Assembly: GCA_022606135.1 (NCBI GenBank)
Contig: JABYQN010000004.1
Location: forward strand, 496,001 to 560,000
Direction: 5' to 3'
Length of the DNA: 64,000 bases
DNA from: Fomes fomentarius
Lineage: Eukaryota > Basidiomycota > Agaricomycetes > Polyporales > Polyporaceae
Positions 32,575-45,000 of the stretch are shown here, piece by piece. Position 1 is the stretch's first letter, and every line of letters starts with the position of its first letter. The notes below the pieces were generated by a model. That model searched no databases, was not told where the DNA came from, and saw only the letters and a program-made list of their open reading frames with translations. A program made the translations under genes and the position numbers.

Positions 32575-35500
32575 TCATACAAGCACAAGGCTAGCCCATT
32601 GCATGCGCAGGCACTGTCGCCAGTCGCCGAATACAGGGTGCTCGCCTAGCGGCGTTGCACGCATGACGGCCGTACGGTGCGCCCACAGGTTCTCCATCAC
32701 CGTCTGGGCGAGGAGGATGTTGCCCATCGTCGCGTCCTGCATGAAGAACCGGTGCTTGATCACTTCGCGCACCATCTGCGTCTCGGTCATGCAACCCGTG
32801 AGGAACAGCGGGAAGACGAGGGTACGGTCATACGACGACGGCGTGAGCTCGTTGAGCAGCTTGAGCATCTGGTCAACGCTGTTCACGATCTCAGGGACGC
32901 CTATGAGAGAAAGAAGCGAGAATGAGTGAATTTCGTCATATACAGACAAGAGGGTGAGTGTTTCATACCTGGTGCCGACTCGCTGAGGACGGTGTGCAGG
33001 TACAACACTGCTGCCTCGCGGAACATCTCCCCAATGATTTGCTTGTTCGTATTCGCCGGCGACCTCGACCTGGACATACCCGACATACCAGGTGACGACA
33101 TCTGCATCCCCGACTGTCCGCCCAAGGCCATCGGCAGGCCCGCAGGGGTCACACCCATGTCCATGCTGCCCATCGGGGGCTTGAAGTCTTCCTCCTCGGG
33201 CCGCTTGCCCAGCGGGCGCTCGCGCAGCTCCTTCTCGATGATGTCGCCGCGGCGGATGAGCTCGCGCACGCTCAACGAGCCAGACTGGAGCTCGGACGCC
33301 TTCCAGTGCGCGAGCGCGGAGATCTCAGCGATCGCGAGCAGCGCCTCGTCCGGGCAGCCCGTGAGCGAGTCCATGCGCAGCTCGCTGTGCTGCCCGCTCC
33401 CGTGCATGTTCGGGCTTGCGCCGCTCGTGCTTGCCCAGAAGCCGGCCCCGCCGCCGAAGAGCCGCTTGTAGAGCGACAGGTACCGCGGCGGCTGCATCTG
33501 TGTGATGCTCGCGAAGATGTCCACATACTGGTTAACGGTAAGCCCCCAAAGAGACGAAACGAGCATCAGCAACGATCCATGACGACGACGCGGTGCACGC
33601 GCGAGAAGAGAAGGGAGAGAGAGCGCACCATCGTGGCCTTGGCTGCGAAGCGGCCTGCGGCGGTCATGCTGAGCAGCGTCAGCTTCGGGTTCTCCTCGTT
33701 GTACAGCCCGGTCTGCCCGAGCCACTCGCACGCGATCTCGAACGGCGGCTGCCAGTCCGTCGACCCGCCCCCGAGCATCGAGTACGCGATCAACTGGACG
33801 GCCGCGACTGCGTCCGAGTCCGAGTACTGCCCCAGGCCGTTCGTCTGCGGCCCGTGCATGAGCCGGTAGAGGGCACGGTTGTAGAACTGCCGTGCGAGCG
33901 AGTTCTCGCTGTCGGGGTCGTCGAGGATGGGCTCGACGCTCCGCGCCATGCGCGCACGGGCGTGGTGCAGCGCTGCGAGGGCGCACAGCGAGAGCGCGAC
34001 GGCGCCGTCTGGGTCGGATTGCACGATCTGTGGGGCGCAAGGTATGAGGTCAGCAATCATGTTTTTTTTTTTTTCAGGTCCGCAGCAGGAGCGCCGCCGC
34101 CGCCGCCCACCGACGCCGCCCATTATGCAGAAACTGTATAGCAGAATAGGCAAAAAAGACATGTGTATACGAGGAGGTGACGATGCGCGTCGAACAACCG
34201 CGATCGAATCGAGTGATCCCGATATTCTCCTCGACACCGTCCCCGCCCCGATGCGATGAGCCACAATGGCATGTGAATGGAAGGGAAACGGAAGGCGAAG
34301 GTGCGCATTTATGCGATTCGCTATAGCAAATAAACCGCTCACGCGTGTGAGAGAAGGCAGCGAATGTGGCGCAGACGTTGCGGGGGCGGGGTGGGGGGGC
34401 TTCTGCGGCAGCATACATCTACTACCACTGTCACTGTTCAAGACACTCACAGGGAGGAGAACGTTCGTAAGAGTATCGCCTGCGAATACATATTGCAACT
34501 CTCGGACATATTTGAAGTAGTATGAGATGTATTCATCCTGGCGGACGGACGCGGCTGATGGCGCGGGCTGAGGGGGTGGTGGCGCTGGTGCTTGGGGCAT
34601 CGACATCGGCATGCCCTGGCCAGGGATGTAGTTGGTATAAGGTATGTCTTCGTTCCCTGTCATGGAGAGCGGTGGCGAGGGGAAGCCGTACATGGTGGAT
34701 TCGTTCGCCGTTGTGCTGGAGGAGGGGGCAGGAGGGATGTCATGGAAGAAACCGTATGGCGGGACGAGGACGCAGAGATGTTATGGCCCCCATGAGCCCA
34801 GTCGGCATCTAGGAGAACCGCGGTCAGCAACTCTCGCCTCCGACAAAGTTACGTCTGCCCCCGCCCTCGTGTCCGTGCGCGAAATGGCACACACCGTGGC
34901 GACTTCGCCCACGAGGTCGGAGGTCGGACACGCTGCCCGACGCGGAATTTTGGACACAGGGCGGATAAGGAGAGCTGATAACAAGGGTTGGCGGCTTACC
35001 TGGTATGGAGTTGTGCATTCCGCCAGGGACATGGTACGGCGCACTAGCTAAATATATTGGGTCGCGGCGGTGGTATGTCTCGCGCGCACTCATGCTGCGG
35101 CGGAGCGTCGTCTGTGGGCCGGGCCCGGCGACGCCTGGTGTTTGAGGTTGGGAGGATGCGAGGCCGGTGGAGTGCCAGGGCTGGCGGGGCTGGCCGCGGA
35201 TAAGCCCCATGCGCGAGAGCTGCTCCTTGATGCTAGCCTTGTACGCGGCGACCTTCTCCTTGTCCTGTGAGCATGTCGCGCAGCAGGGGGGGCGTGATGA
35301 TATCACATATGAAGGCGACGGAAGACCGAGGAGAAGGCCCACAAGGGGATAATGCGTGGTTTACGCAATCGCGACAATTGCGTCCGCGAGGGGGTGACCG
35401 GTGCGCAGGTAGGCAGAGAGGCGTGGTGGAGAAAGAGAGGGATAGAATTAGCACACCCTGTGGCGCGACATAGCGATGTGATAGACGCAGACGCACCCGC

Positions 35501-36064
35501 ATCCAGTCTGGCCGCTTTGGACCCCAGCCGAGGCACTTTATGCGGAGGCGGAGGCACGTTTTGCAAGAGTCGCCTTCGCGTTCTTCGTCGCATTTCTGGA
35601 GGAGGGGGGCAGGTGCGAGGGGAGCGGAATTGCGGTGAGCATGTGAGTCCATAACGGGTAATAACGAGAAGACAATATATCACGTCGGGAGGGGCTGCGG
35701 ATGATGCTCACCTTTCGTCGTACACGGCACGTCCTGCGGGCACGGTGGAGCACAGCGAGCAGAGGGGGGTGTGGGTTGTGAGCAGAGGGGGACAAGGAAG
35801 TGGTAGAAGAGCAAGAGGCGCGTACCAGCAGCCGCCTTTTCCGGCCGAGGAGGAGCGCGTCAGATCAGACATGGCACGCGTCGGGGTGCTCCGTGAACTT
35901 GCGTTGTTCGGGGAGTCGCCGTCATCCGAAACGTGGATGTAGAGGGAGGTGGTGGCGGAGACAGGGGACGCGTCCACGGAGCCAGAGGGCGCGTCAGAGG
36001 GGAGGTCGGGAGATGGAGAATGGCTATCGCCGCTGGATGGAGAGGGCAGAGCCTGGAGAGCCAT
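32575..36064 (-). CDS. Zn(II)2Cys6 transcription factor, Fungal_trans_2 type, paralogue 1 (apparent frameshift)
   Basis: Exons, in transcript order, 36064-35826, 35733-35712, 35595-35497, 35264-35000, 34808-34451, 34027-33629, 33527-32969 and 32900-32575. The binuclear cluster is assembled over three exons: CW-TCRVRRK-KCDEEREGDSCKTC then LRLRIKC, giving Cys spacings 2-6-8-2-6, followed by LGWGPKRPDWMR. A Ser/Pro-rich N-terminal region precedes it. The C-terminal regulatory domain includes LLAIAEISALAHWKASELQS, REAAVLYLHTVLSE and LFLTGCMTETQM. Exon 5 changes frame: DADWAHGGHNISASSSR and later MYGFPSPPLSM are in different frames. One extra base in the run of five G (34724-34728) would give about 755 residues. 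Nuclear DNA-binding regulator; targets unknown. Paralogue of the gene at 50409-52975. Confidence 0.8.
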
Positions 36065-39000
36065 GTAGATATTGGGAGGAGTGGAGTGGCGGAAGAGGAG
36101 AGGAGGGTATGTCGAGGAGGGAGAAATAATGGCAGAGGGGGCGGTGAGGGGGTCAGGAATTGTGGCTGAGTTGGGAGTGTATTTGGGGGATTTGGAGATG
36201 GGCCGGAGGAGAGACTGGAGAAGGAGGCGACGGCATGATGGACCAAGATCATATCGCGGTCTGGTCACCAAGGGTCCCTGTCCCTCGTCCCCCACCTACT
36301 TACCATCCCTCCGGAGAACAATTCATAATCCCACGCGACACAAGACAGATCGCCTCTCCACCCAGGCGCCTCTTCGTGACCATCACTCCGTAAATTCCCT
36401 CATATTTCGTATTTAATATCAACCCCTCCGACCCCGACCCCGGAGCCTGATCGAGATACCTGATCACGACCATGATTAGAAAACATACCGCAAACGCCCG
36501 TCTCATCTCTGCCGAGAAGCAGTGCTCCCACCCTACGCTCTCCCAGCAGGCCCAATGACAAAATGTGAGTTCGACCTGCTCTTCTCCTGGATTCCGTCCG
36601 AGAACTCTCGGACTCTCGGATAGGCATAGATCACCGGCACCTTCTCCTCCCTGCCAGAACAGCGTGTGCAAGAACGTGGACGCACAGGGAACTCACAGTA
36701 GCGGGCCCGGAACATGCTGGCAAAAGTCCATGGTCCCGGAGCGATTGCAACGTTGACAAACGGCGACGAGCACAGTGCATCCCGGTGCAGGAAGCCCATC
36801 AAGACGTTGTCGTCATCGACATGTCAGACCTGCCAGAAGTGCTCCCTGCTCACTGCGACTTGGCTCTCCATGTTAACGTTGGTCCAGAAGCTGACGCTGA
36901 TATAAGCTCCCGGTCGCTCGTGGGATTCAAGCTACTCGTCCTTCGTACGCGCACCATCCTCTTTTCGTCATACCCGCGGTCTCCCGAATCCGCATTTGGT
37001 GCACTCATCATTCCTTTCGTCCCATGCAGGCGTTTGCATTCACAGTTGTGCCAGTATACGTGCCTAGAATCCTGCGCGCAGCCAGAAACAGCCCCTCCGG
37101 AATCATGAATGTACGGCAGATCTGCGTGCGAACCTGTTTCCATGCCCCGAAACGGACCAAAGTTGCGGCCACCGAGTCCGTACTAGTCGTCCACTATCTG
37201 TATACCTGAGGTCCGGCATCTTGACCCCCTGTGACAGATGCTGATGCAGTCATGATCTCATCCTGCGTTGCACAGACAGCCTCCTCCAAGACGCTCGCCC
37301 ACTGCGAGCTGTTCGACTGTTGCCTGTCAAGCTAATCGTTGAGCCCATCACACTCCATGCCATCTACCTCAGATACACACAACATCCCTTTCGACGATGG
37401 GAATGCGGATGCACCTTTGCCAGCCCTTCGTATCGCAGCCCCGGACGCCATTCCTTCATCAGTCAAATCCATTTCATATAGTCTCTTTCGAGTTGTCTTA
37501 ACCCGTCCAACCCCCCTGCCTCGAGGCTCACACTTAGTGCCTCAAGGTGTCGTTCGCTGCCCGGCCAAGTACACGTCGAAGCTCCGTAAACCGGCATATT
37601 GCTCATTCCTTTATTCTCCGCATGATGCTCCATCGTCACGACACATCGTTATCAGGCATCGAATCCGCATCGAACACATCGCGCATCTAGCATAGGCTTC
37701 CTTCGGGGAGCTGTATTGTGATACATGCGCATCTTGGGGCTATGAGCCCATCCCAATCCATCTCGAGTTTGAGTGCAGTGCACGGACGGCTGGGGAGCAG
37801 GGGCCACGTGTGGCGTTCCAGTGCATCTCCTTGACCAGTCCCACCAGTTTGAGCGATGCAGATCGATGTTATGAGATCAAAATAGGACACATATACGGCC
37901 GCAGGCGACAAATGAGCGTCTCGGCCCTTTTAGACCTGCTCTAAATGAGGTAAGAGACATTCCCGCTAATGTACGTGTTTGGATCCGGGGAAATCGCAGG
38001 CCTACGAATTCAAATTCGCCGGCCTGCTCGGCCTCTTTCTGTCCCTCTCGTCGTCGAGCTAGGTAGTTGGTCCAGCAAAAGCAAAAGCAAGCTGTTCGTG
38101 GAGATGTTTCGACCCCCTGGCTAGTCACAGCCATGTACCGCCACGAACTTCGAAAACGCGCACAGCACGCGATGCGGATGCGAAGTTCACCACGATTTCC
38201 ATCATCATCGAATCATCACATCTACGGGATTCCAGATGGGAGGACACGAGGTTAAATGAAATTCGCTACTTCGGATCTCCGCTTCTTGCTATCGAAGGTC
38301 CGCCGTGTTCCGCCTCAACACCAGCGTGAGGGGGACATTCCCGCCGGCGCTCGGCACCGCACGGCGATTTGCGACTCCGCTGCAAAAGGACCAACCACCA
38401 CCCCGCTTAGAACATTTCCATTATCATGTCATATCACACCATGTGAACCACCTAGCCGGTATGTCCTCTTTCGCCACCATGCCCGATCAGAGAACACCTG
38501 AAGGTCTAGTCTAATAGACCAGGACCCATCCAGGTGGCAGGGCTTAGGGGCGACCTTCTCGATGGAAAACAATAATGAGTTCTTCTTCACAGCTGCACGC
38601 ACCACCCCTTGGATCATGAGGCTACAGGTGTTTCTCGTCACTCGTCAAGAATTGCTCCAACGCGCTCACACAAGTCCGGACCCGGAGAGTCCGCCTCCTG
38701 AGGTTAATGCTTATGTGACCGCTCCATCCGGCATGCTAGGAAGACCAGGAAGAAGATCCTCGAGACGCACGGCGACACGACACACATATCGTGCTCCTGT
38801 TTCATGCTCTCGCGCACAGCTCCAGGGTTCACGTACGATGCGTATGCCGGTATGTTCCGCCTTCTTCCTTGGGACTTGTGCTCACCGTCTATGTGAGACC
38901 ATAACCGAGTCTATGTTTGTCTCGCCCCCCGGGCAGTTGCACCACCGACCGTGTTCCCACTAAAGTGGGGTAGCGCCCTAGGCAACTTCCGACTAGCATT

Positions 39001-42000
39001 GCTAGTCCGAATCACTCGCAAGTTCGAGTTGCATCATCCACACCTCGACAATTGAATGGACTGTGGCATTTGCCAGGTACGGCTGCACGCCCCGACAGCA
39101 AGTAGCGCTGCGAGTCACGTAAGATCGTACAGGGAGCAAAGGGGTCCCTGATGCTGCATTCAATGCCTCCATGTCGACAACCGTTGTATTGTCTCCTTCG
39201 GCCCCTTCTCGCCTCCTCCGACCCCCATCTCGCCCTTCCCCGCGTGCGTCTGCAGCACATGCTGCCGGCGGTAAGGGGGGCGGGGTGGAGGGGGGTTGAA
39301 AGTTCGACGAAGTCTGAAACATACCCGAACTGGCAAGTACGGACGCCCCTGTTGGACGCGGGCGGCGCGCCAGCGTCGTCTGTGGACGCCCGCCGCGGTG
39401 GAATCTGGTCACGGTTGATTGGCGGATCTGGTCGCTGGTCGTTGGCCAACTTGACGTACTCCCCGATGCTGACATGGGGAGCCGTAGGGTGCGGGGTCGG
39501 GGGAACGCTGCCGTTGCGTGCAACTAGCTGTTGAGTCGAGTCAACGTCCCCCCCGGTGCACTGGAGTCAGGCTGGCATGGGGATGAACTGTACGGAAATT
39601 GACACTGGCTATGGAGATGGTGCTGCCCAACGCAAACTACCAGTCCTGTCGTATGTGGCACAGGTTCTGAGCACAGGCAGGTGACGTGCTGTTCCTCTTC
39701 AGTGACGTGTATCGCTGGTCTATGGCTACGCCGGACGCCTCGAGTCGTGGCCGTACGAGAAACGCTGACAGCATAGAGTCCTACGGCTTTCACGGACGAG
39801 TGCGTTGGGCAGGCCGACTGTCTCTGAGTCCGGTACGTTCTGCCCGCACATGGGAGCATGACGAACTGCCAATCCTTATTAGCGCGTTACTTACCTAATG
39901 ACAAGGTCATGCTCGACAGGCCCGACGTATGTCGGCCCAGACAACAGTCCGCTTCCAGACATTCAGTGCCAGCGAAGCGAGTAAACCATCCTAGTACATG
40001 CAACGGGAGCGAGTAAGCGTCCTCGAGGCCACTCTCACAGTCCTTCCCTTCCCGAGTCGGGGACGCCTCCTGCTCACCTAGTGTACTGATTGGTCAGGGC
40101 CGTGGGTGTCGGGGAACCCCACAGAGGGAGGTTGAAGGGTTATCGCTGCGCCACCCCTCGGCAGACCGCACGGCTCGCGAGTCGCGACCCGGTCGTTCAC
40201 GCCTTCTGTTTCTGTTGTTCGCGCAATATCCTCGCACTCTAACACAACGTGCTCCGTGGCGGTCACTGTCGTGATGCTTCCGCCCCTCCAAGGTCCTGCC
40301 ATCGGCTTCTCGGGGCGTCTTCCACGAACTCGTGGTGCGATGCAGATGCGTTTGCCTCGGGCCGTCGCGCGCAATCCACGGGAACCGCGAACCATGCCGC
40401 TGCTTTCCACTGCGGTGCGACAATCATATTCATTCTCATCGTGATCGTCCCACAGGCACCTAGGACGACGACGATACGACCATTCTTCGTCGCATAGCTC
40501 ACCCGCCACTCGACTCACGTTGGGCCGTCTCATTGCCACGGTGAGCGTTTGGGCAAGGGTTCTGGGAATCTCTTCTGTTCTAACTCCTCCCGAATTGTCT
40601 TTGTCGCCACCGTTGCAAAGATACAGGGGTTTCGATGTTCCATGTTCGACAACAACGCGGGAACACAGCAATGCGTGCCCCTTGGATGGCTCGTTGTGTG
40701 TAGCTCGGCCCCTTCGATCTTGTTTTGTGGGCGTGGCAAATGATATTGCGGCGATACAGCGAGGTAAGACGGTGGTTCTACGGCAGGGTTTGAGTTGGAA
40801 CTGAGCTCGCTTGGGAGGCGCTTTTCTCTCTCCCTGAACAGCATTCTCACCAGCATGTATTTGTTATTCCTGGCCGTGAGTCTCTCATCATGCCTTGTCA
40901 TGTGTTCCCTCTTCACCAGACCGACGGACAGACGACAATGACTGCCTATTGGATTGATTTTGTCGCTTTAGCATTGTCGTCTAGGTGAAGGCGCACATTG
41001 CGGCCCTAATCGACTAGACCGATCGACGCTCGGCCGCTGAACACTCGGGCGGCGCGGTGTGCTATCGGACAACTACTCACTTCCTCAACTTGTGCTGGTT
41101 CGAAAAACGGCTAATGAGCCGCTCCAAAAACAGATTCCGCGATTGTCCCTAGCGATTAGGACGCGACGTCTCACACTGTACAGCGTTTTCTCTCTGTCCT
41201 GACGGCATCGAATCCTCGCACCATGCGCTGCAATAGATGGTCGTGGTACAAGGTTCATGTGTAAATCTACATCCACATACACTGCACTGTCAGGGATACA
41301 CACGTTCCAGAAATATCCGCACCTGGCCCCGACGCTGCACCCGGCGTCCGCTCGACGCATAGGCCTCATCATCAATCCCCGTCGCATCGTCCAGTGCCCT
41401 AGGACCTACAGACAGTCTTGAACCTCAGCTTCCCTCAGGGACTGTATGTCAGGGATAATACTAGCATAACTGAAACGCTCGGCGATGGACCGCCCCGTCG
41501 GCAACCCCCCTACCATCCCATTGGCACTGGCGGCCGCTTCAAGTTGTCCCAAGGCGGCCCCTCTCTATCCCGGCCGAGACCGGAGCTGATTGCGGTTAGC
41601 AGCAGCGAGACGTACCAGATAGGCCGTCACGGCCATCTTCACCTCGGTTTGGTGCCCCTGCGGGTCACGCCTCTCCCATGCAATATCGGCGCAAGAATTC
41701 AAAAGACTGGATACAGACAACGGACATCTCTGCAGGACGCGATACGGATACGGAGTAACGAGCTCGGAAGATCCGCCGAGCCCGACACGGCGGAGGCAAG
41801 GCAACCCAATCCGGCACCAGCGTGACTCGGACAGGCGCAAAACAACAAGAGCTCCTCCTTGCACCTGGCTGGGCCACTCCGGGAAAACCTGAACGCGTAC
41901 GACTCTCATCATTTTGACGAAGATTCCGCCGTGTTGCGGTACACGCACGCTAGGCGACATCCGACCATCCGTTGTGTGTACACAAACGCCCGCCCGTCCC

Positions 42001-45000
42001 AGCCCGTCCATCGGGCGTGTTCGTTCGTGCACCCACAATTCTACTGCTCCACACAAAGGGTCACGATGCCCAGCACCAGCCCTGTCTGCCATAATGATAT
42101 TGATGTTCGCCTGACCGAGGCCGCCTCGCCTCGTCCGGCTCTTACATCCCGCCGTAGTACCCGCACCCGCACCTGCATCATGCGCGACCTCCTCCAACGT
42201 GAGCAGCAGGTGGGATGCTTCGCTGGAATCTGACTATTTCCTCTCCCCGCGAACACCGTGCATGCTTCCTCCCGCAGCTTCGACTTCTTCTTCCCTGCGC
42301 CGCCTCCTCTGGCACTGACACTGGTACTGGCATCCATCGTCGATTGGTGATCAGTTCCGGAAGAGTCCACAGTATGTGTGTGCACCGTGACCGCGAATTC
42401 GTGCAGTCGCACCCCCTCTCCGCCATCCAGTACAGTGCTGCTCCCCGCGGGCCGATTCCGCTGATAGTGCGCCGATAAGGCACGAAAGAGAAGGCCTTGC
42501 AGCATCCTAGTGCACTGCGCGTGCTGTGCCCCCCTCCCTCCCCTCGCCTCTCCTCCCCTCCCCGTCCAGGGTCCCTCAGCCCAGGGAGCGCCGAACGCAT
42601 ATCATGTGCAGACCACACCCGCGTCTACACCCCGCACGAATCGCTCGCACCCGCGTCTTCCGTCCGATGCACGTCGGGAGTTCTCACAGGCACAGGCGCG
42701 CACGACCGTCCCGAGGTTCGTTCCCATAAGGTCCTGCAGCACCCTCCATGTTCCAGAGCCCCCCCCCCATTTCGAAGTCGCGCAGCGTGTGCCAGAGGAC
42801 GAGATATAGTGCGATCGTTGTGCGATATCGAACACCTGCCTGCCGCTTCGCAGTGTGGGCGCTTGGGAAAAAAGCAAACCACCACACCCCGTACTACGTA
42901 CGGACTCCGCATGTTTTCCTCCGGGTGGTCTCAGCTATGACACTATGAGTACCACACAGCCTGCGGAGGTGATTGTGCGACGTATCCCCTCCCCCCGCGC
43001 CTCGGGGCTCGTCTCCCCCCGGTGTTCGGTGCTATTGTCTAGTACATATCACCCTCGGGATCTTTGCTCTGCCAAGATGTTGTTGGAACTCAATGTGCCA
43101 GGTGTAACTTTCATCATGCGCGGGTAAGCCTCGTGCATCCGGAGGAGTCGTGGTGCCCACCTCGGCGTCTCTCTTCTTGAAATCAAAACCATGTATGTAC
43201 GCACACAACAAGCACCGGCCGCGATTGATATTGGCGGGGGTTGCGATCAAACCCGCCTTTCTGGGTGTAAAACGGTGCCCGCTCGCTCCAGCTTCATAAA
43301 CACACCACGCGCACTGCGCTATCAGTATCGTGCTCACAATAGGCACATGGCGAGCACGCAGGTGGCATCGAGACCGGCAGCGTGTACGGTGACGCAGCAG
43401 CACCCCTCAGACGTTCACAGCATCAGATAGCCTAGCAGCGATGCGCCATGGCGAGGTCGGGGGTTCGAAGCTGATATCATACTGTAAGCTGAGGCTCGAG
43501 GCCCGAGTCGCCGACGGTCTCAGTTACATAGGGCTGTTCCCCGAGTAAGAAGGAGGTCGGTTGATGCCTGTTGATGTCTGATGCAGCCCACGTGCGGACT
43601 CTGGACGGAGGCAGAAGGCGGTGCCAGGTGCACCTTGTTCCGCATATGGCGTGCGTTGTATATTTCCATCTTCAACTCCTCCTCCGACCTGAACCTGACT
43701 CCGAGCGCTCGAACGCGTCTCGGTCGACTCTTGCGTCTGCTTGTTTGTTGCGATATCTGTCGCTGGACTCTGGGGTGTGGCGTCTGCTACCGCCGAACGG
43801 CGAAGCGGCTCAGTGAAGCCGTGGTAACTTTGTGAGTGGATATAGAGCGAAGATTTGTATTTTTGTGAGTTTGTGAGACTTTGGTACAGTAACATCCAGC
43901 CGATGCTGACTGAGCACTGAAAGGGAGTTGTCCAATGACCAATCGCACCTTTCGAATTCGACATATCAGGCCGAGTCGCCGTTTACGCGGAGAACTCGAA
44001 GCAGTATTAACATATATCATATGCGTCAGCCAGCTCGCAAAAATCCAGACCCTCCGAAGCACGATAATTTCAGACATGGAGCCGTTATCGCCATCAGCGT
44101 ACTACGTTACGACGTCTTGCGGCCAAGCTTGACTTGTAGCCTGGAGCTAGCTGGAGTCGCCTACCCGTCGGGCTTCTAGGCAGAGAGCACTCCGGATTCG
44201 TACTATCTCTCAGAGCCCTTTCACGACTCGTGGCTCCAGAGAGTTAAGTTGGTGGTAACTCTTGGCTGCCGTCTAGCTTATCATCTCGTTCTGTTCTTAC
44301 TGGGCTTTGTCTTGCGCCTCTCCATTGGGGCGCCCCTATTCGCAGCCTCAGGTCTCGCAGAAATCGCCACACTAGGGCTAGTCGGCCGACTCAGGCCGCA
44401 ACTTTGTACTAGGAGGCACATTGACAATGACAACTGCTGCGCAACGCAGTCCGGCTCACCTCCTGACACTGACACTGCATAGTACTTCCACACTATAGGC
44501 TCGTGGCCGGCGGCGAGAGGATTGCCCCTGGCACTGTAAGTCTGTAATGGATCGTCGATGGACATCTTGTTCAGTTCAATGTCAATGATTACCATGGTTC
44601 CGCACTCTTCCCTGACTACTTACTTAACTGGCGAGTCAAACCTCGACCGGTCAGAACTGACGAAAGCGTGACCGGCCGCGGGATCGCCACGCCACGCCGT
44701 GCCATTTCCATGCTTGCGCAGCTGGTTGACTGGATGCAAGTATATGCTCCGCCCGGGGTAAATGCTGCGCTCCGTTACGGCACCCAAGCACTGAGGTGCC
44801 GTACTTGCCAGTGCGAACGTTACGTGAACGAGCATGCGTCGTTGCTACTGTACGTCCGGTTATTTGTCTTGCGGGATCAAGCCATCACAAACCCCGACTG
44901 AATATCGCCATGGCCGGCCTTTTCGCCGTTTCACTTCTTTCTGCACTCGCTTTCAGCGTTTTCAGTTGACATTTGTATGTACGTATGCCTTTGCTCCGCT

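Noticed and set aside
34062..34074. Run of 13 T as a possible poly(A) of a processed element
   Set aside because: It lies inside an intron of transcription factor paralogue 1 with no element ends or target duplication around it. It is a simple homopolymer.
43430..43520. GGGGTTCGAAGC, resembling a tRNA T-arm
   Set aside because: No matching acceptor stem, D-arm or anticodon arm could be folded around it.
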